Shown: positions 35,048 to 44,542, counted from the stretch's first letter. The stretch is 64,000 bases of DNA from WVYX01 sp039592335 (GCA_039592335.1 JBDHBX010000002.1:124001-188000), one strand, 5' to 3'. Numbers and translations are program-made. Notes: generated by a model not told the origin, from the letters alone.

Positions 35048-36198
35048 CACGTGGTTTGCGTGACGGCCACCCCGCGCCGCCGCAGTGCGCTGAGGAGGGT
35101 GTCGAACAGCTCGTCCCGAAAGACTTCTTCAGGGAAGAGACTCCCACGCCGCTCTATCGTGCCGTCGGCGATGAGCTGACCCGCGATCGAAGCCGGAAAG
35201 CTCGTGGTCTTCCCCATGGAGGTGACGCGTCGCTCCGGATCGTAGCGGTCGACCAGCTCGAAGGTGTGGGTCAGCGGGCTTCCCCCGCGCATGCCCTCGA
35301 CCATCACCCGGAGCAGGGTGGCGTCGTGCTCCTTGCCGAGACGGAGCCGCGCATCGAGCAGCTGCTCCAGCATGCGACGTGGCACGACGGGCTCGTCGCC
35401 CACGTCGATCGCCTCCCGTGAGAACAGCCCGCACGCCTTGAGTGTGCCGATGGCCGCGGCGTGGCCGGGGTAACGGATCGTCTTCTCGGCCAGCTCGCGG
35501 CCGATGCGCTCCCGCATGGTGAGGAGGAGAGAGTTCAGCCCGTCGGTGTAGAAGCACTCCATCTCGCCGAAAGGAGCTGGGAACCTAATGGGCTCGACGC
35601 CTGACAGGGGCGGCACCTCCGTGGGGCTTCCGTCCTCGATGATGAGGGCCGGTCGCTCGTAGGCGTCCAACACGCTCTCGACGGCGAAGACGATGCGGTA
35701 GTTGAGGGGTGGCGCGGGCTCGAGGGGAACGCCCCCGACGTGGATGACGGCGCGCTCGACCGCGTCGAGCAGGTCGACGCCGCGCTGTACGCACGCGTTG
35801 GAGATGCCGGGTGCGACCCCCATGCCGGATACGAGAGTGACCCCCCGCTCCCGCGCTTCGCGGTCGTAGCCGCGTCGCTTCTCCGGCCACTCCCCGACGA
35901 GATCGATGAAGTGCACCTCGTTGCGCAGCGCGGCTTCCAGCGTCACCAGGCTGACACGGTGCGGCAGGGCGCTGAATGCCACGGTGCTCCCCGCGAACGC
36001 GGTGTCGGTGGTCTGCGTGTCGGCGACGTCCAACTCGGTGCACGTGAGCCGGTCGCTCGCGAGCAGAGCCGCGGCGTGCTCCAGGGGCTCCGGGCTCGAG
36101 TCGGCGAGGGTCACCGTGTGACTGGGATCGCTCTCGAGGAGGTCCCGTGCGAGTACGAACCCCATCTTGCCAGCGCCAAGCACCAGAAAGCCGCTCAC
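35044..36198 (-). CDS. Saccharopine-dehydrogenase-like (LysW/Rossmann) oxidoreductase
   Basis: A 384-residue NAD(P)-binding protein with a clear dinucleotide fold at the start (LVLGAGKMG, residues 6-13) and the later segments FSALPHRVSLVTLEAA and GMGVAPGISNA, which match the saccharopine dehydrogenase family (Sacchrp_dh_NADP and C-terminal domain). Its exact substrate is unclear; lysine or related amino-acid metabolism is the family norm. No other lysine genes are adjacent. It starts 9 bases after the antiporter gene on the minus strand. Confidence 0.75.
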   Translation of the reverse strand: MSGFLVLGAGKMGFVLARDLLESDPSHTVTLADSSPEPLEHAAALLASDRLTCTELDVADTQTTDTAFAGSTVAFSALPHRVSLVTLEAALRNEVHFIDLVGEWPEKRRGYDREARERGVTLVSGMGVAPGISNACVQRGVDLLDAVERAVIHVGGVPLEPAPPLNYRIVFAVESVLDAYERPALIIEDGSPTEVPPLSGVEPIRFPAPFGEMECFYTDGLNSLLLTMRERIGRELAEKTIRYPGHAAAIGTLKACGLFSREAIDVGDEPVVPRRMLEQLLDARLRLGKEHDATLLRVMVEGMRGGSPLTHTFELVDRYDPERRVTSMGKTTSFPASIAGQLIADGTIERRGSLFPEEVFRDELFDTLLSALRRRGVAVTQTTC

Positions 36199-36207
36199 GA
36201 TACGCTC

Positions 36208-37602
36208 CTAAACGACCCCCACCAGCAGGTACGCCGCCGCGGCGACGGCGGCAACCACGATCGCATAGGGAATCTGCGTGCTCACGTGGTCCATGTGATC
36301 GCAGGCGCTCCCCAGCGACGATAGCACGGTGGTGTCGGACAGCGGGGAGCAGTGGTCACCAAACACGCCGCCGCCCGCCACCGCGGCGATCGTTCCGAGT
36401 ACCAGCACGTTCGGCTCTCCTGCGCTGAACTCGAACGCCATGGGGACGGCGATGGGGAACATGATCGCGAACGTACCCCACGACGTGCCGGTGGCAAAGC
36501 TCACGAAGGCGCTCACCAGGAACACCGCAAGCGGGAGGAGAGCCGGTTGAAACCATCCCCGGGTGACAGCGACGACGTACTCGGCGGTTCCCATCTCCCG
36601 GCTCACGTTGTTGATGGCGAAGGCGAACGCGAGGATCATCACGGCTGGCAACACCCCTTTGATGCCGGCCTGCATCGTCTTCATCATGCCTCGCAGGTCG
36701 TCGACGCGCTGGATGAGCATCGTCGCGCCCAGCACCACCGTGGCCAGCATGAAGCTGTCCAGCACCCGGGCCTGCCCGGTGACGGCGAACGTGACCACGT
36801 TCACCGTGACCACGATGATGACGGGCAGCACGAAGTTGAGCCACAGGCTGGTGCGCCCGGTCTCGGAGGGCCGTAGCGCCGTGAGCTCCGCGCTCATCGT
36901 GGGAACGGCTCCCCTGCGGACGACCTCACCGGTCGCCAGGGTGCGACGCTCGGCTCCGCGCATCGGTCCGAAGTCCGGCACGATCCCCCGGGCGACGAGG
37001 AGCACCATCAGCACGGCGAGGATTGCGTAGAAGTTGAAGGGGATCGACCTGACGAAGAGGGCCATCGCCCCGGCTTGGTCCGCCACTGGACCCGCGCCGA
37101 TCAGGAGGCCGCTCATGAACACCGCCCACCCCGTGATGGGGGCCAGCACGCTCACGGGCGCCGACGTGGAGTCGCAGATGTAGGCCAGCTTTTCCCGCGA
37201 GATGCGCACCCGGTCTGTCAGGTCGCGCATCACGGGGCCCACGAACAGCGGGCTGAAGTAGTCGCTGAAGAAAATGAAGAGACCCAGGCCCCAGCCCAGC
37301 GTTTGCGTCTGCTTGTGGGTGCGGGTGAGCCCCCGGACCTTCTCCGCGAACAGCCGCACTGCTCCGCTCCGCTGGTAGAACGCCACCAGCATGCCGATGC
37401 AGATCTCTACGAGGCAGATCCACATGAAGTCCCGGGTCCCCAGCGAGGTGGCGAGGAGCTCCGGGAATCCCTGTAGTCCCTGACCCATGAGGAGCACGCC
37501 GGCGAGGCATGCGATGGCGAGACTGAACACCGCTTCGCGCGTGATGAACGCGAGGGCGATGGCGAGGAGCGGCGGGATGAGGGACAGCCAGCCGTAGGTC
37601 AT
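36208..37602 (-). CDS. nhaC: NhaC-family Na+/H+ antiporter
   Basis: A 464-residue membrane antiporter exchanging sodium (or a dicarboxylate/lactate pair in some relatives) for protons. Family signs are FFSDYFSPLFVGPVM, the repeat pattern STSAPVSVLAPITGW, and near the C-terminus the block FATGTSWGTFAIMFPIAVP and FGDHCSPLSDTTVLSS. It is related to the second NhaC protein at 48869 (same ending motif) but the two are only distant copies. The downstream dehydrogenase gene may be co-transcribed. Confidence 0.85.
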   Translation of the reverse strand: MTYGWLSLIPPLLAIALAFITREAVFSLAIACLAGVLLMGQGLQGFPELLATSLGTRDFMWICLVEICIGMLVAFYQRSGAVRLFAEKVRGLTRTHKQTQTLGWGLGLFIFFSDYFSPLFVGPVMRDLTDRVRISREKLAYICDSTSAPVSVLAPITGWAVFMSGLLIGAGPVADQAGAMALFVRSIPFNFYAILAVLMVLLVARGIVPDFGPMRGAERRTLATGEVVRRGAVPTMSAELTALRPSETGRTSLWLNFVLPVIIVVTVNVVTFAVTGQARVLDSFMLATVVLGATMLIQRVDDLRGMMKTMQAGIKGVLPAVMILAFAFAINNVSREMGTAEYVVAVTRGWFQPALLPLAVFLVSAFVSFATGTSWGTFAIMFPIAVPMAFEFSAGEPNVLVLGTIAAVAGGGVFGDHCSPLSDTTVLSSLGSACDHMDHVSTQIPYAIVVAAVAAAAYLLVGVV

Positions 37603-37682
37603 CGTTTACTCGGAGTGGCTCCGTGGCCGATCGTACACGTTGGCGGCGCTCGACGCAACGAGCGCCCACCCAAACCAGCCCG

Positions 37683-39110
37683 TTACTCCGGCTCGACCGC
37701 CGTCTCGTCCGCTCCCAGCGGCACCTCGGAATCGTGCGGCAGGCTCCCTCGGATCGAGCGCAGGTACACGTAGGGGGTCTGGTACAGGAAGTTCGAAACC
37801 CTGGACATGTAGATGTCGGCGTAGCGCTCCACCTGCCGTGCCAGATGGCTCTTGTCGTTCCCCGCGCGCATCAGCAGACCCCAGCGCTCACTGCTTAGCC
37901 GCCCGGCTCCGCCAGCCAGCGGTGAGATCTCCTCGTCCAGGGCCTGGAGCTTCTCGCGCAGGGCCGTCAGGTCCTTGTCCAGCGTGCGTGCCGGCGCGCT
38001 CGGCTCGGGGCCGTACTTGCCGCGCCGCCGCTGCAGCTCGAGCCGCACCCGGGCGTGCTCGTACTCGAGCTGTTCCTTCTGCCGCATCAGCTCGGTGAGG
38101 CGGGACTGGTTGGTCTCGAACCCTGCCATTGCCTCGAGCTCGTCCTCCAGCTCCCGCAGCACCAAGGCGGTGCGCCAGCGGAATACGTTCTTCGACACGC
38201 TGACGTCGGTATAGATGTGGTCGCCCACGTAGAGGATCTCGTCGCCCGATACGCCGAGATGCTCCTCCACCAGGGTCGCGTGTCCACCCAGGTACGTTCC
38301 CTTCTCGCGGATGCCCATCGCCGCCGGCTTGAGCAGTCCCTCGTCGTTTACGACCTGGAACACCGGCGCCCGCTCCCAGAAGAAGGCGGGCTTGCGCGCC
38401 GAGACGATCACCAGGTCGAACAGGTCCCGCCACGTCATGCCGTCGGCCAGGAACTGATCGAAGGCGTAGCTCATCAGCGCCCGGGTGTACTCCCATTCCG
38501 AGTTCGTGACGAGCAACAGCTTCTTGCCCGCGTGGCGTTGGTCCAGCAGGGCAAGGGGAAGCTCCGCATCCAGTTCCACGAAGCGGTCGGGATCGGCGAT
38601 GATCTCCGCCTTGAGCTGGCCCTCCATGTGGGCCTCGTCGATAGACGTGCGCACCGCGCGATACAGGTCGTGGTACCCCAGGACGCCTTCCAGCCGGCCG
38701 GCGTCCAGCTGGTCCACGAGCTGGGCATACATACACGCTTCGGAGAGCGAGAAGAGCGTGTTGAGGAACACGAACCGGTCGGTGCCGAGGTCCACCAGCT
38801 CCCGCCCGTAGATCGCCCGCTGGTCGTCGAACGCCATCTGCGCGGTGCCGTGATACGCGCGCTTCACGTACCCGAACCGGTTCGCTTTGAGGATGTTGCC
38901 GTACTCCAGGTCGAGAATCAGTCCCCGCACGATGAGGTGCGGATCGAACTCCAGCTCGTCCACCGGCCAGCCGAGCGCCAACAGCTTTTGCTTGAGGTGC
39001 TCGTACGCGCGGCGCTCCCACTCCTCGATCCGGTAGTGGATGAGGGTGTAGTCCATGTCGTAACCCACGGCGCGGATCGATCGCAGGTTGAGCGTGCGGT
39101 TGCAGAACAC
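37683..39110 (-). CDS. HAD-IG family 5'-nucleotidase (cytosolic purine nucleotidase type)
   Basis: A 475-residue phosphatase of the haloacid dehalogenase superfamily. The nucleophile motif is DMDYTL (Asp18, Asp20), the segments RFVFLNTLFSLSEACMY and LLVTNSEWEYT (motif II) and the acidic motif ILYVGDHIYTDV (motif IV) follow the purine nucleotidase family (cN-II-like). A coiled-coil-like region (about 330-400) is also present. It would dephosphorylate IMP or GMP. Start GTG 39110 fits the family. No link to neighbours other than being 54 bases before thiD on the same strand. Confidence 0.85.
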   Translation of the reverse strand: MFCNRTLNLRSIRAVGYDMDYTLIHYRIEEWERRAYEHLKQKLLALGWPVDELEFDPHLIVRGLILDLEYGNILKANRFGYVKRAYHGTAQMAFDDQRAIYGRELVDLGTDRFVFLNTLFSLSEACMYAQLVDQLDAGRLEGVLGYHDLYRAVRTSIDEAHMEGQLKAEIIADPDRFVELDAELPLALLDQRHAGKKLLLVTNSEWEYTRALMSYAFDQFLADGMTWRDLFDLVIVSARKPAFFWERAPVFQVVNDEGLLKPAAMGIREKGTYLGGHATLVEEHLGVSGDEILYVGDHIYTDVSVSKNVFRWRTALVLRELEDELEAMAGFETNQSRLTELMRQKEQLEYEHARVRLELQRRRGKYGPEPSAPARTLDKDLTALREKLQALDEEISPLAGGAGRLSSERWGLLMRAGNDKSHLARQVERYADIYMSRVSNFLYQTPYVYLRSIRGSLPHDSEVPLGADETAVEPE

Positions 39111-39163
39111 GCCACGCGCCCGGGATGGGGCCGGGTAGCGGCTCGACGGTGGGGCTTGGGGGC

Positions 39164-39967
39164 TCAGTGGTGGCTCTCCTCCCGCGGGACGGGCGCGAAG
39201 TGGTTGAGCGGGCCGTGGCCGCCGCCCAGGCCCGGCGCGGTGGCCAGGGCCCCGTGCACGAAGCCGAGCGCCTTTGCCACGGCCTGCTCCAGGGAATGTC
39301 CCAGGGCGAGTCCCGCGGTCACCGCGGAGGACAGAGTGCAGCCGGTGCCGTGCGTCGAGGTGGTGGCGATCTTCGGGTGGCGGTAGCGGGTCACACGTTC
39401 ATGCGTGACGAGCACGTCCACGACCTCCTCACCCGAGAGGTGTCCGCCTTTGACCAGGGCCGCCGCCGCGCCCATCCGCACCAGATCGCGCCCAGCCCGC
39501 TCCATCTCGTCCGGCGTCTCGATGTCGCGCTCCACCAGGATCTTCGCCTCGTCGAGGTTGGGCGTGACCAGCGTCGCCAGGGGCACCAGCAACTCCGCCA
39601 TCGAACGCTCGGCGTCTGCGTCGAGCAGGCGGTCCCCGGAGGTTGCCACCATCACCGGGTCGAGCACGTAGTTGGGAAACGCGTGCTGCGCCACCGCCTC
39701 AGCGACCAGCGCAACCAGCTCCCGGGTCGCCAGCATGCCGGTCTTCACGGCGGCGGGGAAGAGGTCGTCGGCGACGGCAGCGAGCTGTTGCTCCACCATG
39801 TCCAGCGGGATCGCGTGCACGCCGCTCACCCCGCGCGTGTTCTGCGCGGTGATGGCCACGATCACACTCGTCCCGAAGACGCCGAACTGGTGGAAGGTCT
39901 TGAGGTCGGCCTGGATCCCAGCGCCGCCCCCCGAGTCCGAGCCCGCGACAGTGAGGGCTATCTGCAT
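39164..39967 (-). CDS. thiD: Hydroxymethylpyrimidine/phosphomethylpyrimidine kinase
   Basis: Two-step kinase of thiamine pyrimidine synthesis. A 267-residue ribokinase-fold protein with the start TVAGSDSGGGAGIQADLKT, the VKTGML motif, TPNLDEA, LVKGGHLSG and the phosphate-binding STHGTGCTLSSAVTA. Full length and unbroken. It precedes the nucleotidase on the minus strand; no other thiamine genes are visible in the window. Confidence 0.95.
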   Translation of the reverse strand: MQIALTVAGSDSGGGAGIQADLKTFHQFGVFGTSVIVAITAQNTRGVSGVHAIPLDMVEQQLAAVADDLFPAAVKTGMLATRELVALVAEAVAQHAFPNYVLDPVMVATSGDRLLDADAERSMAELLVPLATLVTPNLDEAKILVERDIETPDEMERAGRDLVRMGAAAALVKGGHLSGEEVVDVLVTHERVTRYRHPKIATTSTHGTGCTLSSAVTAGLALGHSLEQAVAKALGFVHGALATAPGLGGGHGPLNHFAPVPREESHH

Positions 39968-40021
39968 GCCGGCCGCTTGGCGCCAGCGGCCCTGGCGGTA
40001 ACATTGAACCTCACGACACCC

Positions 40022-40792
40022 ATGGCTTCCAATCTGGTCACAGAGGTCCGCAATCTACAACGGCGCAAGGCCCGCAAGCGGCGCGGGCTCGCGGTGGCGG
40101 AGGGCGTGCGTCTGGCGGAAGAGGCGCTGGCTGCCGGCGTGCCGTTCCGCGGCGTCCTCGTCACCGGGACCCTGCGCGCCGCGCCGCGGGGAGCGGCGCT
40201 GCTCGCGGACCTGGCCAGCCACGCGGTGGCGATCGAGGAGATTGCGGAGAAGGAGCTGGACCGCCTCGCCGACACCGACACCCCGCAGGGGATTCTCGCC
40301 GTCATCGACCCGCCACGCTGGACCCTGGCCGACGTCCACCCGGCGGAGGGACAACCGCTGCTGGTGCTGGACGGCGTGCAAGACCCGGGGAACGTCGGGA
40401 CGCTGCTGCGAACCGCCTATGCCCTGGGCTCGCCCGGTGCCATCCTGCTTCCGGGAACGGCGGACCTCGCCAACCCCAAGGTCATGCGGGCGGCGATGGG
40501 GGCGAGCTTCCGGCTCCCGGCCGCCCCGGCCCAGGACGGTGAGCTCGCCAAGTGGGCGAGCGAGCACGACGTGACGCTTTGGGCCGCCGCCACGGAAGGG
40601 GCGCCGCTGGCGCGCCTAATACCGCCGGAACGACCGGCCGTGGTGGTGGGCAACGAAGGCGCCGGGGTGCGTCCCTTCGTGCGCTCCCTGGCGCAGCAGC
40701 AGGTGGCCATCCCGCTCGCCCGCGGTGTCGAGTCGCTCAACGTGGCCGTGGCGGCTGGCATCCTCCTCTACGAGGTTCAACGTGCCAGGTGA
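40022..40792 (+). CDS. TrmH/SpoU-family RNA 2'-O-methyltransferase
   Basis: Methylates a ribose 2'-OH in tRNA or rRNA using SAM. A 256-residue protein: an N-terminal SpoU substrate-binding part (AVAEGVRLAEEALAAGV), then the knot domain with LDGVQDPGNVGTLLRTA, PKVMRAAMGASFRLP, VVVGNEGAGVR and IPLARGVESLNVAVA. ATG 40022 gives the standard start; the frame is open upstream but not conserved. Its end overlaps the prepilin peptidase gene by 11 bases, so the two are coupled. Which RNA it acts on cannot be told from the sequence. Confidence 0.88.
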   Translation: MASNLVTEVRNLQRRKARKRRGLAVAEGVRLAEEALAAGVPFRGVLVTGTLRAAPRGAALLADLASHAVAIEEIAEKELDRLADTDTPQGILAVIDPPRWTLADVHPAEGQPLLVLDGVQDPGNVGTLLRTAYALGSPGAILLPGTADLANPKVMRAAMGASFRLPAAPAQDGELAKWASEHDVTLWAAATEGAPLARLIPPERPAVVVGNEGAGVRPFVRSLAQQQVAIPLARGVESLNVAVAAGILLYEVQRAR

Positions 40793-41552
40793 GACCTTCG
40801 TGATCGTGACGGCCGCGCTCCTCGGCGCCATCGTGGGGAGCTTCCTCAACGTGTGTATCCTGCGGCTCCCCAAGGACGAATCGATCTTCTGGCCACCGTC
40901 GCATTGCCCCAAGTGCGGCGTCGGCGTGGCGTGGTACGACAACCTCCCGGTCCTCTCCTGGCTGCTGCTGCGAGGGCGCTGCCGCCAGTGCAGGGCGGGC
41001 ATTTCGATCCAGTACCCGCTGGTGGAGGCCGCTACGGCGGTCGTGTGGGCGGCCTCGGCGTGGCACCACGGACTGGACCTCGAGGCGCTCACCGCGGCGG
41101 TCTTCGGCACGCTGTTGCTCGGGATCGCCGTGACGGACGCGCGCACCTATCTCATCCCCAACGAGTACACCTGGGGTGGCCTGGTCATCGGGCTGGCGCT
41201 GTCCTGGCGCGGCGGACTGGACGGGTTCCTGCTCGCCATGCTCGGAGCGGCGACCGGGTTCGTGCTGCTGTATGCCGTGGCGTGGGGTGGCGAGAAGGCG
41301 TTCGGCAAGGAGGCGATGGGCGGGGGCGACATCAAGATGATGACCATGGTGGGGGCGTTCGTGGGCTGGCAGGGCGTGCTGCTCACGATCTTTGGTGGGG
41401 CGCTGCTGGGGACCCTGGTCTTCGTCCCGCTCTCCATCAAGCACAAGCGGCTCGTCCCGTTCGGGGTCTTTCTGGCCGCCGCCGCCGCCATAACGTTTGT
41501 GTTCGGAGACCCTATCCTCAACTGGTACAAGGACTTCGTGCTCGGAGCCTGA
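40782..41552 (+). CDS. pilD: Prepilin peptidase (type IV leader peptidase)
   Basis: Cleaves and methylates type IV prepilin-like proteins at the inner membrane. The 256-residue protein has the N-terminal cytoplasmic zinc domain (Cys42, Cys45, Cys67, Cys70) and the two catalytic aspartates, Asp119 in TDARTYLIPN and Asp183 in GGGDIKMM. GTG 40782 overlaps the methyltransferase end and has a GAGG ahead. No pilin or secretion genes lie nearby, so the substrates are elsewhere. Confidence 0.93.
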   Translation: MPGETFVIVTAALLGAIVGSFLNVCILRLPKDESIFWPPSHCPKCGVGVAWYDNLPVLSWLLLRGRCRQCRAGISIQYPLVEAATAVVWAASAWHHGLDLEALTAAVFGTLLLGIAVTDARTYLIPNEYTWGGLVIGLALSWRGGLDGFLLAMLGAATGFVLLYAVAWGGEKAFGKEAMGGGDIKMMTMVGAFVGWQGVLLTIFGGALLGTLVFVPLSIKHKRLVPFGVFLAAAAAITFVFGDPILNWYKDFVLGA

Positions 41553-41606
41553 GGCCACCAAGCCCGACGTCAACCATTCCGCGGAGTCGGATATCCAAAT
41601 GGGTGC

Positions 41607-42182
41607 ATGGAGCCAGCGGCGCTTCGGGAGCATTCCGTGACCGGGGAGCGTGACCGCACACCGACGAGCTCGGGCGCGGCCGACGCGAGGCGGGCAGCCA
41701 AAGGGGACCCGGAGGCCTTCGAGCGGCTGTACCACGCCCACGTGGCGCGGGTCCACAGCCTGGCCCGGCGGATGCTGGGCGAGCAGGATGCCGACGAAGC
41801 GACCCAGGATGCGTTCGTTAGGGCGTGGGAGAAGTTGGGGACGTTTCGTGGGGACGCGGCTTTCGGAACCTGGCTCCATCGATTGGCCGTCAATTTGTTC
41901 CTGGGACGGCGAGCCAAGCGGGCGAAAGACTGGGAACGGATGCAGGGTGGACAGGAGCTGGTGGAGGTCGCCGGCGGGAAGCGTGAGGGCCTGGAGTTGC
42001 ATATCGATTTCGAGGCGGCGATCGGCCGGCTGCCGAGTGGAGCGAGAGAGGTGTTCGTGCTGCACGACGTCGAGGGCTACAAGCACCACGAGATCGCCGA
42101 CATGATCGGCGTGACCACGGGCACCACCAAGGCCCAGCTCCATCGGGCGCGGATGGCACTGCGCCGCTACATCGAGCGGTGA
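41607..42182 (+). CDS. ECF-family RNA polymerase sigma factor, second copy
   Basis: A 191-residue sigma factor with region 2 (ERLYHAHVARVHSLARRMLG, DADEATQDAFVRAWEKL, TWLHRLAVNLFL) and region 4 (LPSGAREVFVLHDVEGYKHHEI, then a helix-turn-helix). The motif HDVEGYxHxEI is shared with the factor at 28867. The first ~30 residues are an extra, low-conserved tail; an inner GTG at 41637 could be the true start. It is followed 11 bases later by a zinc-finger anti-sigma gene and two DUF4097 genes. Confidence 0.93.
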   Translation: MEPAALREHSVTGERDRTPTSSGAADARRAAKGDPEAFERLYHAHVARVHSLARRMLGEQDADEATQDAFVRAWEKLGTFRGDAAFGTWLHRLAVNLFLGRRAKRAKDWERMQGGQELVEVAGGKREGLELHIDFEAAIGRLPSGAREVFVLHDVEGYKHHEIADMIGVTTGTTKAQLHRARMALRRYIER

Positions 42183-42193
42183 CGGAGTGAACC

Positions 42194-42844
42194 ATGACTG
42201 ATGTTTGGACCGACCGGCTGTCGGAATACCTGGACGAGGAGCTGAGTGCTTCCGAGCGCGAAGCGCTGGAGGCGCACCTGCCGGAGTGCGGCGCGTGTGC
42301 CCAGGCGCTCGACGAGCTCCGCCGAGTCGCGGCACGGGCTGGGGCGCTCGAAGAGCGCCCGCCGGCAGACAACCTATGGCCCGGGATTGCCGCGCGCATC
42401 GCCGCGAAGGGTGAAGCCGCGCCGCGCGGCCCGGGGCGCCAAGTCGCGTTCACGGTGCCGCAGCTCGCGGCCGCGGCCGCCGCGCTGGTGCTGCTCACGG
42501 CGGGTGGCATGTGGCTGGCCTTGCCGTCGCGCGACGGCGGCCCCCTGGCGGTTCAGCCTGCGGGCATCCAGGCGCAACCGGTATCGGCAGCCGCCAGCAA
42601 CTTCGACGCGGCGGTGGCCGACCTGCAGCGCCTGCTGGACGAGCGGCGCGGCCAGCTCGACTCGGCCACGATCCGGGTGCTGGAGGAGAACCTCGCCGTG
42701 ATCGATCAGGCGCTCGCGGAGGCCCGTGCGGCGTTGGCCGAGGATCCCGCCAACGCCTATCTGAATCAGCACCTGGCGACGACCATGTGGCGCAAGGTGC
42801 ACCTGCTCCAGCGGGCGGCGACGCTCACCGGTGGGGCCACCTAG
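42194..42844 (+). CDS. Zinc-finger anti-sigma factor, single-pass membrane protein
   Basis: A 216-residue protein. The N-terminus has the anti-sigma zinc pattern with His28, Cys32 and Cys35 (AHLPECGACAQAL) and the lead-in LSEYLDEELS typical of ZAS-type proteins. A membrane helix lies at about 89-109 (QLAAAAAALVLLTAGGMWLAL is split by the boundary). The periplasmic part is helical with an N-terminal linker and two paired helices (about 130-216). It probably holds the sigma factor encoded upstream inactive until a signal arrives. It overlaps nothing but is only 11 bases away. Confidence 0.85.
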   Translation: MTDVWTDRLSEYLDEELSASEREALEAHLPECGACAQALDELRRVAARAGALEERPPADNLWPGIAARIAAKGEAAPRGPGRQVAFTVPQLAAAAAALVLLTAGGMWLALPSRDGGPLAVQPAGIQAQPVSAAASNFDAAVADLQRLLDERRGQLDSATIRVLEENLAVIDQALAEARAALAEDPANAYLNQHLATTMWRKVHLLQRAATLTGGAT

Positions 42845-42868
42845 CGCGAACGAGAAGGGATACGAACG

Positions 42869-43717
42869 ATGTTGACTCATCTGATCGCAGCGGCGCTACT
42901 GACCGTTCCGCTTCCGCAAGAAACCGACACCGTGGTGCCCGTGAGTCCCGAGGCGCGGCTCGACGTCCACGCGATGGGTGGGGAGGTCGTGGTACGGACG
43001 TGGGATCGGGACGAGATGCGGGTGCGGGCCAGACACGGGTCGCGAGACCGCGTGGAGATTAGTGCGAGCGCCGCGGTGGCGCGGGTGCGAGTCACGGGCT
43101 ACCGAGGCGTACCCAGCGGCGTGGACCTGGAGATCACGATCCCGGCGGGGATGGACGTGGATCTGGGGGGGACCTTCCTGGACATCGACATCGAGGGCGT
43201 GACCGGCGAGGTGATGGCCGAGACGGTGCACGGCAACGTCGTGCTCCACGGAGGGCGCGGCGTCATCCGCCTGCAGTCGACCCAAGGCACCGTGGAGTGT
43301 GAGGATGCCGAGGGCCGCATCGACGTCGGCACCATGAACGGGTCGCTGCGGCTACGCAACGTGGCGGGTGAGATCACGGGCGAGACGGTCAACGGTAGTG
43401 TCACCGTCGAGAGCGCGGATGCGGCGTCCGTAGACATCGCGACGGTCAACGGCACCGTGACCTACGAGGGCACGGTGCGGAACGGCGGGCGCTATCTGCT
43501 GACCAGCCACAACGGCGACATCACGTTCGCCGTGCCGCAGGGCAGCAATGCGACGATGTCGGTGACCACCTTCGCCGGCGAGTTCGTGGCGGAGTTCCCG
43601 GTGACGCTCAGCGAGACTTCGGCGGGTGGAAAGCGGTTCAGCTTCGTGTTGGGGAACGGCAGCGCGCGTGTGGAGCTGGAGTCGTTCGGCGGAACGATCC
43701 TGCTGCGGCGCCCTTAG
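42869..43717 (+). CDS. Exported DUF4097 beta-repeat protein, first of two
   Basis: A 282-residue protein with a signal-like start (LIAAALLTVPLPQ) and a right-handed beta-helix-like repeat region of DUF4097/DUF4098 type, with many short repeats built on V-x-G and N-G-S (for example ETVNGSVTVES, TVNGTVTYEG, TMNGSLRLRN). Such proteins are predicted adhesins or envelope structural proteins; no enzyme motif is seen. It is third in the sigma/anti-sigma operon and 39 bases before its relative. Confidence 0.8.
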   Translation: MLTHLIAAALLTVPLPQETDTVVPVSPEARLDVHAMGGEVVVRTWDRDEMRVRARHGSRDRVEISASAAVARVRVTGYRGVPSGVDLEITIPAGMDVDLGGTFLDIDIEGVTGEVMAETVHGNVVLHGGRGVIRLQSTQGTVECEDAEGRIDVGTMNGSLRLRNVAGEITGETVNGSVTVESADAASVDIATVNGTVTYEGTVRNGGRYLLTSHNGDITFAVPQGSNATMSVTTFAGEFVAEFPVTLSETSAGGKRFSFVLGNGSARVELESFGGTILLRRP

Positions 43718-43756
43718 GGAACGACAATCATTCAGCGGGTTTCGAGGAGAAATACA

Positions 43757-44542
43757 ATGCGAGTAATGCCCATTCTTGTGACGCTGGGCGCCGTGGTAGT
43801 GGCCGCCCCGGCCCAGGTGATGGCCCAGGACTTCGAGTGGTCCGGGCGCCTCTCAGCGGGGCAGGCGATCGAGGTCAAGGGGATCAACGGCGACATCGAG
43901 GCGATGGCGGCGAGCGGTGACCAGGTCGAGGTGACGGCCGTGAAGAGGGAGGGGCGCCGCGGGTACGCCGACGAGGTGACCTTCGAGGTGCTGGAGCACG
44001 ACGACGGCGTCACGATCTGCGTCATGTACCCGAGCGAGCCCGGTGAGCGGGAGAACGAGTGCCGCCAGGGCGGTCACGGCCACATGAGCGTGCACGACAA
44101 CGACACTGAAGTGCGGCTCACCGTGCGCGTCCCCGCCGGCGTCGACTTCGTGGGCCGCACGGTGAACGGCAATATCGATACCGGCCCCCTCGGCGGAGAT
44201 GTTCGGGCGTACACGGTGAACGGTGGCATCGAGATCGACGCGTCCGGCTACGCCCAGGCGAAGACCGTGAACGGCTCGATCCGTGCCAGCATGGGCCGGG
44301 CCGACTGGAGTGGGGATCTGGACTTCGAGACGGTGAATGGGAGCATCACGCTGGACCTCCCCGCCGACCTGAGCGCCCGCGTCGAGGCCAGCACCGTGAA
44401 CGGTGACCTGCACACCGATTTTCCGCTCACGATCCAGGGACGCTGGGGTCCCAGGCGCCTGCAGGGCACCATCGGCGAGGGCGGCCGCACGTTGCACCTC
44501 TCGACCGTAAACGGCGGCATCTCGCTGCGCCGCAGCGGCTGA
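43757..44542 (+). CDS. Exported DUF4097 beta-repeat protein, second of two
   Basis: A 261-residue protein with a clear signal peptide (LVTLGAVVVAAPAQVMAQ) and the same beta-repeat fold: KGINGDIEAM, RTVNGNIDTG, YTVNGGIEID, KTVNGSIRAS, ETVNGSITLD, STVNGDLHTD, STVNGGISLR. The regular V-N-G spacing of roughly 18-25 residues is striking. It carries two Cys in an acidic central loop (ICVMYPSEPGERENEC). It ends the operon and a hairpin terminator follows. Confidence 0.82.
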   Translation: MRVMPILVTLGAVVVAAPAQVMAQDFEWSGRLSAGQAIEVKGINGDIEAMAASGDQVEVTAVKREGRRGYADEVTFEVLEHDDGVTICVMYPSEPGERENECRQGGHGHMSVHDNDTEVRLTVRVPAGVDFVGRTVNGNIDTGPLGGDVRAYTVNGGIEIDASGYAQAKTVNGSIRASMGRADWSGDLDFETVNGSITLDLPADLSARVEASTVNGDLHTDFPLTIQGRWGPRRLQGTIGEGGRTLHLSTVNGGISLRRSG

